Made by a program: the position numbers and the translations under genes. Below, piece by piece: positions 57,830 to 64,000 of a DNA stretch of 64,000 bases; within the stretch, counting starts at the first letter, position 1, and each line of letters opens with the position of its first letter. Source of the DNA: Lachnospiraceae bacterium A2 (GTDB lineage: Bacteria; Bacillota; Clostridia; Lachnospirales; Lachnospiraceae); NCBI GenBank assembly GCA_000403315.2, contig KE159638.1, positions 449,793-513,792 of the forward strand. The letters run 5' to 3'. The notes beneath the pieces are model-generated. The model did no database searches, was not told the DNA's origin, and worked only from the letters and a program-made list of their open reading frames with translations.

Positions 57830-57859
57830 GGCAAGGGCAATTCTGCTCTTGCCTTTTTT
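57830..57859 (+). terminator. Intrinsic terminator after recD2
   Basis: GGCAAGGGCA (57830-57839) pairs with TGCTCTTGCC (57844-57853) with one wobble, then TTTTTTC. Strong. Confidence 0.85.
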
Positions 57860-57887
57860 CGGATTCAATGTTATATTATAGGGTATC

Positions 57888-57903
57888 AACGCGTTTACGC
57901 GTT
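57888..57903 (+). promoter_or_regulatory. AACGCG hairpin before ABC importer
   Basis: AACGCG-TTTA-CGCGTT is a perfect dyad in the leader, 10 nt before AGGGAGG of the lipoprotein gene. It may be an operator for a LacI/TetR-like regulator or a short leader stem. No T-box or riboswitch core was found here. Confidence 0.4.
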
Positions 57904-57928
57904 AAAGTACAATAGGGAGGAAAAACTC

Positions 57929-59023
57929 ATGAAAAGAAAAATATTGGCATTCGTATTATCCATGGCAATGGCAGCTACTGTTTTAGGGGGCTGCGGTACC
58001 GTAGGCGGCAATTCCTCAAAGCAGTCTGAGGAAAGCAAGGACGCCGGGGACAGCGGCACAGGGCAGGAAGATAACGGGGACACCAGGGAAGATGGCGCCG
58101 GGACAGAAGAAAATAATGCAGACGGCGGCACAGATGGGAAAACCTACAAAATCGGCATCTGCCAGCAGCTTGAGCATCAGGCATTGGATGCTGCAACCGA
58201 AGGCTTTAAAGACGCCCTTGTTGAAAAACTGGGGGAAGGCAATGTGAAATTTGATTACCAGAATGCCCAGGGGGAACAGGCAAACTGCGCAACGATTGCA
58301 ACGAAGTTTGTAAACGGCAATGTGGATTTGATTATGGCAAATGCTACCACCGCCCTCCAGGCCTGTGCGGCGGCTACGGCAGATATCCCGATTGTAGGGA
58401 CTTCTGTAACGGATTTTGTAGAAGCCGGCGTGGTTGACAGCAATGACAAGCCCGGGCGGAATGTAACAGGGACTTCTGACCTGGCGCCAATTGACCAGCA
58501 GATTGACCTGCTTACAGAACTTGTGCCAGATGCAAAGAAAGTAGGGATCCTTTACTGCTCTGCAGAAGCCAATTCTGTATTCCAGGCAGAGAAGGCAGAG
58601 GAGGCATTGGATAAGAAAGGCCTTAGCTATGAAAGGTTTACTGTATCTGATTCCAACGACATCCAGCAGGTAGTGACAAATGCAGTGGCAGCCAGCGACG
58701 TACTTTACATCCCCACGGACAACACCATTGCAAATAATATGGAAGGCGTGAAAAATGTAACTGGCCCAGCCGGAATCCCCATTATTTGCGGCGAGGAAAA
58801 CATGTGCGCAGGGGGCGGGCTTGCAACCTTAAGCATTTCTTACTACAATATTGGCTACAATGCAGGGGTAATGGCATATGAAATCCTCACCGAAGGTAAG
58901 AACCCAGGGGAAATGCCGATCCAGTATGCAGATGAAGTGACAAAAAAATATAATGCGGAAGTGGCAGAGGCTTTGAAGATGGAAATGCCTGCTGAAATGG
59001 AAGCAATCGGAAAAGAGGAGTAA
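57929..59023 (+). CDS. ABC importer substrate-binding lipoprotein (ABC_sub_bind)
   Basis: A 364-residue lipoprotein. Signal KRKILAFVLSMAMAATVLGG with lipid Cys 22; an acidic Gly/Ser/Glu linker follows (residues 25-70). The binding domain YKIGICQQLEHQALDAATEG and ANCATIATKFVNGNVDLIMA, with NATTALQACAAATADIPIVG and CGEENMCAGGGLATLSISYY, matches the PF04392 class, which includes TrpX. Aromatic amino acids are one possible substrate; not proven. It is followed by the permease and ATPase. Confidence 0.9.
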   Translation: MKRKILAFVLSMAMAATVLGGCGTVGGNSSKQSEESKDAGDSGTGQEDNGDTREDGAGTEENNADGGTDGKTYKIGICQQLEHQALDAATEGFKDALVEKLGEGNVKFDYQNAQGEQANCATIATKFVNGNVDLIMANATTALQACAAATADIPIVGTSVTDFVEAGVVDSNDKPGRNVTGTSDLAPIDQQIDLLTELVPDAKKVGILYCSAEANSVFQAEKAEEALDKKGLSYERFTVSDSNDIQQVVTNAVAASDVLYIPTDNTIANNMEGVKNVTGPAGIPIICGEENMCAGGGLATLSISYYNIGYNAGVMAYEILTEGKNPGEMPIQYADEVTKKYNAEVAEALKMEMPAEMEAIGKEE

Positions 59024-59026
59024 ACC

Positions 59027-59926
59027 ATGGCATCACTGATCAATGCCCTTCCCGGCTCTGCGGCGCAGGGGCTGATTTGGGGTATTTTAGCAATCGGCGT
59101 ATACATAACATATAAAGTGCTGGATTATGCAGACCTGACCGTGGACGGGAGCCTTGCCACCGGCGGGGCAGTGGCAGTTATGTGCATTATCGGCGGCATG
59201 GACCCGTATTTCGCTATGGTGATGGCGTTTGGCGCAGGGATGCTGGCGGGGCTGGCGACAGGCCTGTTCCATACAGTGTTTGGCATCCCGCCAATCCTGT
59301 CCGGTATCCTGACCCAGCTTGGCCTGTATTCCGTCAATATGCGGATTTTAGGGAAATCCAACCAGGCAGTCAGCGTGGACCAGTATGAATTAATTGTAAG
59401 CCTCCGTTATATTCAGGAGGCTTGCATTACGGCAGGCGTCTGCTGCCTTATCATTACCTTTGTGCTGTACTGGTTTTTTGGGACGGAGCTTGGCGCAGCA
59501 GTCCGCGCCACGGGCTGCAACCAGAACATGGCCCGTGCGCAGGGGATCAATACCAGCAGCCAGAAGGTGCTGGGGCTGGTGATTTCCAATGGGCTGGTGG
59601 GGGTTTCCGGCGCGCTCTATGCCCAGTATCAGGGCAGCGCAGACGTGAATATGGGCCGGGGCGCCATTGTAATTGGCCTTGCGGCAGTGATTATCGGGGA
59701 AGTGGTATTTGGGAAAATCTTCCACAATTTTGCACTGCGGATGCTGGCGGCGGTGATTGGGGCAATCATTTACTTTATTGTCATTGCCGTTGTGCTGCAG
59801 CTTGGCTTGTCCACTAACGATTTGAAGCTGTTCTCTGCTTTGATTGTGGCGCTGTTTCTGGCAATCCCCCATTTAAAGGGCAGGTATTTTGCCGCTGCGG
59901 GCAGAAAAGGAGGGGCAGATGCTTAA
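59027..59926 (+). CDS. ABC importer permease
   Basis: A 299-residue membrane protein with eight or nine hydrophobic segments and the branched-chain-type permease loop (GCNQNMARAQGINTSSQKVL). It has IWGILAIGVYITYKVLDYAD near the start and VYGISPILS-like GIPPILSGILTQLGLYSVNM. It forms the channel with the ATPase that overlaps it by 8 nt. The fold corresponds to TrpY-type partners of ABC_sub_bind proteins. Confidence 0.9.
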   Translation: MASLINALPGSAAQGLIWGILAIGVYITYKVLDYADLTVDGSLATGGAVAVMCIIGGMDPYFAMVMAFGAGMLAGLATGLFHTVFGIPPILSGILTQLGLYSVNMRILGKSNQAVSVDQYELIVSLRYIQEACITAGVCCLIITFVLYWFFGTELGAAVRATGCNQNMARAQGINTSSQKVLGLVISNGLVGVSGALYAQYQGSADVNMGRGAIVIGLAAVIIGEVVFGKIFHNFALRMLAAVIGAIIYFIVIAVVLQLGLSTNDLKLFSALIVALFLAIPHLKGRYFAAAGRKGGADA

Positions 59927-60713
59927 GATTGAAAATGTGTACAAGACCTTTAACCCGGGGACCATCAATGAGAAAAAAGCTTTGAACGGCATAAATTTAG
60001 TGCTGAATGAAGGGGATTTTGTGACGGTAATCGGGGGAAACGGCGCAGGGAAATCCACCATGCTCAATATGATTGCCGGCGTATACCCGGTAGACCAGGG
60101 GCAAATCCTGATTGACGAGGTAAATGTCACCAAGCTGCCGGAACATAAAAGGGCAAAATACTTAGGCAGGGTATTCCAGGACCCAATGACAGGCACAGCC
60201 GCAGACATGAACATTGAAGAAAACCTTGCCATCGCCGCTAGGCGTGGGAAAAAGCGGTTCCTGGGCTGGGGCATTACCGGGAAGGAACGGGATGCATACC
60301 AGGAAAAGCTAAAAGCCCTGGATTTGGGGTTGGAAACCAGGATGACCGCCAAAGTAGGGCTTCTTTCCGGTGGGCAAAGGCAGGCCCTGACCCTTCTGAT
60401 GGCCTCTTTAGAAAGCCCCAAGCTGCTGCTTCTGGACGAGCATACCGCAGCGCTGGATCCAAAAACTGCCAAAAAGGTGCTGGACCTGACAGAGGAAATC
60501 GTCAATAAAGACCGCCTGACGACGCTGATGATTACCCACAATATGAAAGACGCCATCCGCCTTGGCAACCGCCTGATTATGATGCATGAAGGCCGCGTCA
60601 TTTACGATGTGTCCGGCGAGGAAAAGAGATGCCTGAAGGTAGCCGACCTGCTTGTAAAATTTGAGGAAGCCAGCGGCGGGGAATTTTCCAATGACCGCAT
60701 GATGTTATCTTAA
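59919..60713 (+). CDS. ABC importer ATP-binding protein
   Basis: A 264-residue ATPase from ATG 59919 (AAGGAGGGG upstream). Walker A VIGGNGAGKSTMLN, Q-loop GRVFQDPMTG, signature LLSGGQRQALTLLMA, Walker B LLLLDEHTAALDP and switch His in MITHNMKDAI. It powers the importer formed with the two genes before it. Start 59919 rather than 59889 follows from the ribosome site. Confidence 0.94.
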   Translation: MLKIENVYKTFNPGTINEKKALNGINLVLNEGDFVTVIGGNGAGKSTMLNMIAGVYPVDQGQILIDEVNVTKLPEHKRAKYLGRVFQDPMTGTAADMNIEENLAIAARRGKKRFLGWGITGKERDAYQEKLKALDLGLETRMTAKVGLLSGGQRQALTLLMASLESPKLLLLDEHTAALDPKTAKKVLDLTEEIVNKDRLTTLMITHNMKDAIRLGNRLIMMHEGRVIYDVSGEEKRCLKVADLLVKFEEASGGEFSNDRMMLS

Positions 60714-60795
60714 ATTTTTAAATAGGCAGGTACTTGTTAGGCAATAGGAGCAATACAGTTACTTTATGGGATCCCAAAAGGCATTTTTAGAATTC

Positions 60796-60826
60796 CCCCT
60801 TGTCTGTTTCTTAAGCAGGCAAGGGG
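60796..60826 (+). terminator. Terminator after ABC importer
   Basis: CCCCTTGTCTG (60796-60806) pairs with CAGGCAAGGGG (60816-60826) with one G-U pair, then TGTTTCT. The stretch 60714-60966 contains nothing else recognisable apart from AT-rich promoter-like DNA (TATAGT near 60924). Confidence 0.75.
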
Positions 60827-60966
60827 TGTTTCTATTGTGCAGAAGTTTGTAATTTTTATAAGAGTTCTTACTTTTTTAGGAATTCTTAAGAAAAATTTTA
60901 TAGTAACCAAACTGGAAGTATGTTATAGTAAAAATTGCTGAGAGAACTATTCCGCAAGAAGGAAAA

Positions 60967-61695
60967 TTGAATATAGGAAAAGACAGCTTATTGCATTTTC
61001 TGTTCCCGCCCAGATGCCCCTTCTGTGACAGGGTGCTGTTCCATTCCCTGTTTGCCAAGAGCCCGCTTGTATGCCGGGAATGCGAGGGGCTTCCAGAGCA
61101 GGTGGGGGAGCCGGCCTGCTGTAAATGTGGGAAACCCCTGCAGGATGGACGGGCAGAATACTGTTACGACTGCGGGCGTAAGGAATTGGCCTATGCCCAG
61201 GGGAAGGCCTTATGGGCCTATAAAGGCCCGGTGAAGGATTCCTTATACCGGTTTAAGTACCAGAACCGCCAGGAGTACGCAAGGTATTACGGCATACAGC
61301 TAGCCCGGGCGTATGGGGAATGGATCCAAAGATGCGGGATTTCGGCAGTTGTCCCCATCCCCCTTTCCAGAAAACGCCTGAGGCAGCGAGGATTTAACCA
61401 GGCAGGGCTGGTAGCAATAAGGCTGGGGAAAGAAATGGGCCTCCCAGTTTTCCCAAATTTACTCCTCCGTGTCCGTGATACAACGGCACAGAAAGAATTA
61501 AATGAAGAAGAACGCAAAAATAACTTGAAAAGGGCTTTTAAAACCAGCGCAAATAAGGTACAATTAGACCATATCTTACTGATAGATGATATTTATACGA
61601 CCGGGACCACGATGAATGAGGCAGCGAAGGAACTGAAGCGGGCAGGAGCCGCGGAAGTCTATTGCCTGAGCATCAGTATCGGCAGAGGATATTAG
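60967..61695 (+). CDS. comF: ComF-family phosphoribosyltransferase-like protein
   Basis: A 242-residue protein starting at TTG 60967 with AAGGAAA before it. N-terminal zinc cysteines: CPFCDRVLFHS, CRECEGL, CCKCGKPL and CYDCGRK. Then AYKGPVKDSLYRFKYQNRQE, VVPIPLSRKRLRQRGFNQAG and the PRPP-binding motif ILLIDDIYTTGTTMNEA. ComF proteins help take up transformed DNA and act in DNA repair. Its length fits. It is followed 13 nt later by the YvyF-like gene, as in many Firmicutes. Confidence 0.93.
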   Translation: MNIGKDSLLHFLFPPRCPFCDRVLFHSLFAKSPLVCRECEGLPEQVGEPACCKCGKPLQDGRAEYCYDCGRKELAYAQGKALWAYKGPVKDSLYRFKYQNRQEYARYYGIQLARAYGEWIQRCGISAVVPIPLSRKRLRQRGFNQAGLVAIRLGKEMGLPVFPNLLLRVRDTTAQKELNEEERKNNLKRAFKTSANKVQLDHILLIDDIYTTGTTMNEAAKELKRAGAAEVYCLSISIGRGY

Positions 61696-61708
61696 GAGGA
61701 AACAGGAT

Positions 61709-62116
61709 ATGGAAGTAAGAAATTGCAGAGGCTGCGGAAGGCTGTTTAACTATTTGCATGGCCAACAGTTATGCCCCGGGTGTATGGGGGAATTGGAAGA
61801 AAAATTCCAGAACGTCAAGGAATATTTAAGGAAAAACCCTAAGGCGCCGCTGAATAAAATTGCGGAGGAAAATGAAGTTACCGTAAAACAGATTAAGCAG
61901 TGGGTAAGGGAAGAACGCCTGACCTTTACAGAGGAATCCCAGATTACGCTGGAATGTGAAGGCTGTGGTGGGAAAGTCCTGACCGGAAGGTTCTGCGACA
62001 GGTGCAGGACCAGCTTACAGAATGAGTTTTCTGGCGCCATCAAGCGCCCGACAGCAACCTTGTCCCCCAAGAAGAACAACAGTGAAAAAGACAGGATGAG
62101 GTTTTTGGATAATTAA
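61709..62116 (+). CDS. YvyF-like flagellar-operon zinc protein
   Basis: A 135-residue protein with NCRGCGRLFNY and CPGCMGELEEKFQNVKEYLR, an HTH (APLNKIAEENEVTVKQIKQW) and a second zinc pair CEGCGGKVLTGRFCDRCR. This is the TIGR03826 layout found next to comF and flgM in motile Firmicutes. Here flgM and flgK do not follow; an unrelated membrane gene does. It may regulate flagellar genes. Confidence 0.85.
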   Translation: MEVRNCRGCGRLFNYLHGQQLCPGCMGELEEKFQNVKEYLRKNPKAPLNKIAEENEVTVKQIKQWVREERLTFTEESQITLECEGCGGKVLTGRFCDRCRTSLQNEFSGAIKRPTATLSPKKNNSEKDRMRFLDN

Positions 62117-62188
62117 GACTGCCGACAGAATATGCCGCCGACGGGCAGGTGCACGAAGCATGCTGTTCAGGGACATATCCTGTCGGTA

Positions 62189-62217
62189 TTGTCTGTCATG
62201 CCAAAATGTGCTATAAT
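62189..62217 (+). promoter_or_regulatory. SigA promoter for membrane-protein/cdaA operon
   Basis: -35 TTGTCT (62189-62194), 17-bp spacer, -10 TATAAT (62212-62217). Start of transcription near 62224, about 28 nt before the ATG at 62252. Confidence 0.65.
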
Positions 62218-62251
62218 AAGGCTGATTAACGACAGGAAAAGGAAAATACGT

Positions 62252-62671
62252 ATGTTAAACGAAGAAAGAATCCGCCTTATGACAAAAATGGCCTCCTATG
62301 AAACCAGGGAGGGCAAAGAGCACATGCCAATCAAGCAGTATTACCGAAGGGATTATATCAGTTATGAAATGATGAAAACCTTTGTCACTTCTACCATAGC
62401 TTTTGGCATTTTATTCTTATGCTGGGTGATTTACAAAATGGATAGCCTTGCAGATTTCCTGACAGGGAAGGAGTTGCCGGACGTGGCAGTATCCATACTG
62501 ATAAAGTATGCCGTTTTTATCTGCATTTATCAGGTGATTGCATACTTCGTTTACAGCAGGCGGTATAAGAGAGCTACCGCCAGCATGAGGAAGTACTATG
62601 CGACCCTGAAAAAAGTGGAGCGGCTTCAGGAAAAGGAAGAAAGATTACAGCCTTCGGAGGAATGGAAATGA
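62252..62671 (+). CDS. Two-segment membrane protein, function unknown
   Basis: A 139-residue protein from ATG 62252 after AGGAAAA. It has two membrane segments (FVTSTIAFGILFLCWVIYKM and VSILIKYAVFICIYQVIAYF) between a charged N-terminus with YYRRDYISYEMM and a basic helical tail (SRRYKRATASMRKYYATLKK, ERLQEKEERLQ). Both ends likely face the cytoplasm. It overlaps the next gene by 10 nt and is first in the operon that leads to cdaA. Confidence 0.8.
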   Translation: MLNEERIRLMTKMASYETREGKEHMPIKQYYRRDYISYEMMKTFVTSTIAFGILFLCWVIYKMDSLADFLTGKELPDVAVSILIKYAVFICIYQVIAYFVYSRRYKRATASMRKYYATLKKVERLQEKEERLQPSEEWK

Positions 62672-63660
62672 CGGGTTTGTTGGAACTAAGGGAAAAACTG
62701 CGGATTTTTTATGGAAAATATGAATTATATGTAACGGCGGGCATAAAATTTATGTTGGGCATCCTTGTTTTTTCTATCATTAATAGCCAGACTGGCTATA
62801 TGGAACAGCTAAACCAGATGGCAGTTGTGCTGCTGCTGTCCCTGGTATGCGCCTTTTTGCCAGTCAATGCAATGGTTGTGCTGGCCTGCGGCCAGATTTT
62901 GCTGCATCTGTATGCGCTGTCGCTGGAAGCATGCGCCATTGGGCTCTGCCTGTTTGTGCTGCTGCTTTTCTTATATGGCAAATTTGCGCCGGAAAATGGC
63001 TACAGCGTCATTTTAACTTCGGTGCTCTGCGTGTTCCGGGTGCCCCAGGTGATGCCTGTGGCAACAGGAATGCTGAAGGGGCCTTCTGCATATTTATCTG
63101 TATTGTGCGGGGGCGTCACTTATTTCTACCTCCGGGGGGTGCAGGAGAACCTTGTAAATTTTACCTCTACCGAGGAAACGGAGGGGCTTGCGAAATTTAC
63201 GGCGGCGCTTAAGATCTTTATTGGGAATAAGGAAATGTACCTTGTGCTGGCTGCATTTTTTATTACCTCCATGGTAGTTTACCTGATCCGGCGGCAGTCC
63301 ATCAATTATGCGTGGCGGATTGCGTTGTTTGTGGGTAATATGACAGAACTGGTGATCCTGATTGTGGGATATATCCTGCTGGATATGACCGACCAGGCCC
63401 TGTGGGTGTTGGCTGGGATCCTGCTGTCCGTAGTGGTTTCGCTGGTATTGGAGTTTTTTTTCTACAACCTGGACTATTCCCGGGTGGAGCGGGTGCAATT
63501 TGAAGATGATGAATATTATTATTTTGTAAAGGCAGTCCCAAAGGTGTTTGTGTCAAGGAAAGACAAGAGGGTAAAGAGGATTACCCCGAAAAAACGTGTG
63601 GCGGCGGGCCGGAGGGAACTGGCGGAAGAACTGGATATTGACGAGGATTTGCTGGATTAG
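62662..63660 (+). CDS. Multi-pass membrane protein upstream of cdaA, function unknown
   Basis: A 332-residue protein with about eight membrane segments, for example MAVVLLLSLVCAFLPVNAMV, IGLCLFVLLLFLYGKFAPEN and ALWVLAGILLSVVVSLVLEF. A cytoplasmic C-terminus with SRVERVQFEDDEYYYFVKAV and basic RKDKRVKRITPKKRVAAGRR follows. No transporter or enzyme motif is recognised. The overlap with 62252 and the 16-nt gap to cdaA suggest work at the membrane with the c-di-AMP synthase. Confidence 0.8.
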   Translation: MEMTGLLELREKLRIFYGKYELYVTAGIKFMLGILVFSIINSQTGYMEQLNQMAVVLLLSLVCAFLPVNAMVVLACGQILLHLYALSLEACAIGLCLFVLLLFLYGKFAPENGYSVILTSVLCVFRVPQVMPVATGMLKGPSAYLSVLCGGVTYFYLRGVQENLVNFTSTEETEGLAKFTAALKIFIGNKEMYLVLAAFFITSMVVYLIRRQSINYAWRIALFVGNMTELVILIVGYILLDMTDQALWVLAGILLSVVVSLVLEFFFYNLDYSRVERVQFEDDEYYYFVKAVPKVFVSRKDKRVKRITPKKRVAAGRRELAEELDIDEDLLD

Positions 63661-63676
63661 GAAAGGGGATGAAAAA

Positions 63677-64000
63677 ATGATACAGAATTTATTTGCGATA
63701 TTGAACTCCTTTGCTTCAAAATACCTGTTTTGGATTGACAGCTATGCCATTACCAAAACGGATATTGCGGAGATTATTATTCTTTCATTCCTGATTTACA
63801 ATGTAATGGTATGGTTCAAGCAGACAAGGGCCTGGAACCTGCTGAAAGGGATTATTGTGGTGCTTGTGTTTGTGCTGGTCGCTGCAATTTTCCAGATGAA
63901 TACGATTCTCTGGATTGCAGGGAAGACGATCAATGTGGCAGTGATTGCGATTATCATTGTGTTCCAGCCGGAACTGCGGCGCGCGCTGGAGGTGCTTGGG
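63677..64000 (+). CDS. cdaA: Diadenylate cyclase CdaA, 3' end beyond window
   Basis: The first 108 residues: three membrane helices (ILSFLIYNVMVWFKQ, IIVVLVFVLVAAIFQM, INVAVIAIIIVFQ) and the linker FQPELRRALEVLG that leads into the DisA_N cyclase domain, which is beyond the window. CdaA makes c-di-AMP, which controls potassium and osmolyte balance and wall state. AAAGGGG precedes ATG 63677. In Firmicutes it is usually followed by a YbbR-domain gene. Confidence 0.93.
   Translation, partial: MIQNLFAILNSFASKYLFWIDSYAITKTDIAEIIILSFLIYNVMVWFKQTRAWNLLKGIIVVLVFVLVAAIFQMNTILWIAGKTINVAVIAIIIVFQPELRRALEVLG

Noticed and set aside
57774-57928. T-box or other riboswitch before the ABC importer
   Set aside because: The only stems are the recD2 terminator and a short AACGCG dyad; no T-box sequence or specifier stem is visible.

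Overview
The window looks like a flagellated, rod-shaped, low-to-mid G+C clostridium, most likely a Lachnospiraceae gut anaerobe. The grounds are strong GGAGG ribosome-binding sites, GTG/TTG starts, a backbone of uvrB-uvrA, mreB, flgF-flgG-flgJ, recD2, comF, a YvyF-like gene and cdaA, and Clostridia-type conjugative-element genes. All names come from reading the sequence; no database search was possible.

Layout. Positions 1-2400 are the end of one conjugative/mobilisable element: a DnaC-like ATPase cut by the window edge, a TnpW-like protein and a large serine recombinase. Positions 2650-46450 read as accessory DNA, probably a second integrative element with cargo. It begins with small element genes (HTH protein, XRE repressor, short unknown). 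It ends with a sigma-70 region-4 protein, a MazF-type toxin with a cysteine-rich tail, an excisionase-like HTH and two tandem tyrosine recombinases, the first frameshifted. The right end lies just upstream of uvrB. Three insertion sequences sit inside: IS110-type, ISAs1-type (19-bp inverted repeats) and IS1380-type (TTAAA target duplication).

Cargo. (a) 4581-6274: pyridoxal kinase, a TIGR04076-like protein and an HD hydrolase. (b) 6335-12913: a redox cluster with a Crp/Fnr regulator, DUF2249-like protein, two DUF1858 proteins, hemerythrin, cupin, ferredoxin and lactate dehydrogenase; a perfect 16-bp palindrome sits at -41.5 of the operon promoter. (c) 15304-20111: AraC regulator, DMT exporter, DUF2000 protein and metallo-hydrolase, then a MerR-SDR pair with a textbook 19-bp-spacer promoter. 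(d) 20414-39401: a LytTR/GHKL two-component system followed by the most unusual part of the window, about 17 kb carrying some 18 related small proteins without signal peptides. They start with M-x-(V/I)-(N/S)-G-(I/V)-G-like peptides, share a strand-helix core and coiled-coil tails, and are separated by a modular intergenic repeat. Two larger PPC-like proteins, one lipoprotein and a few single-copy enzymes are embedded.

Chromosomal backbone (46684-64000): nucleotide excision repair (uvrB, uvrA), cell shape (mreB), distal flagellar rod (flgF, flgG, flgJ) with a SigD-like -10 element upstream, recD2, an ABC importer of the ABC_sub_bind class, comF, a flagellar-operon zinc protein, two unknown membrane proteins and the start of the c-di-AMP synthase gene cdaA.
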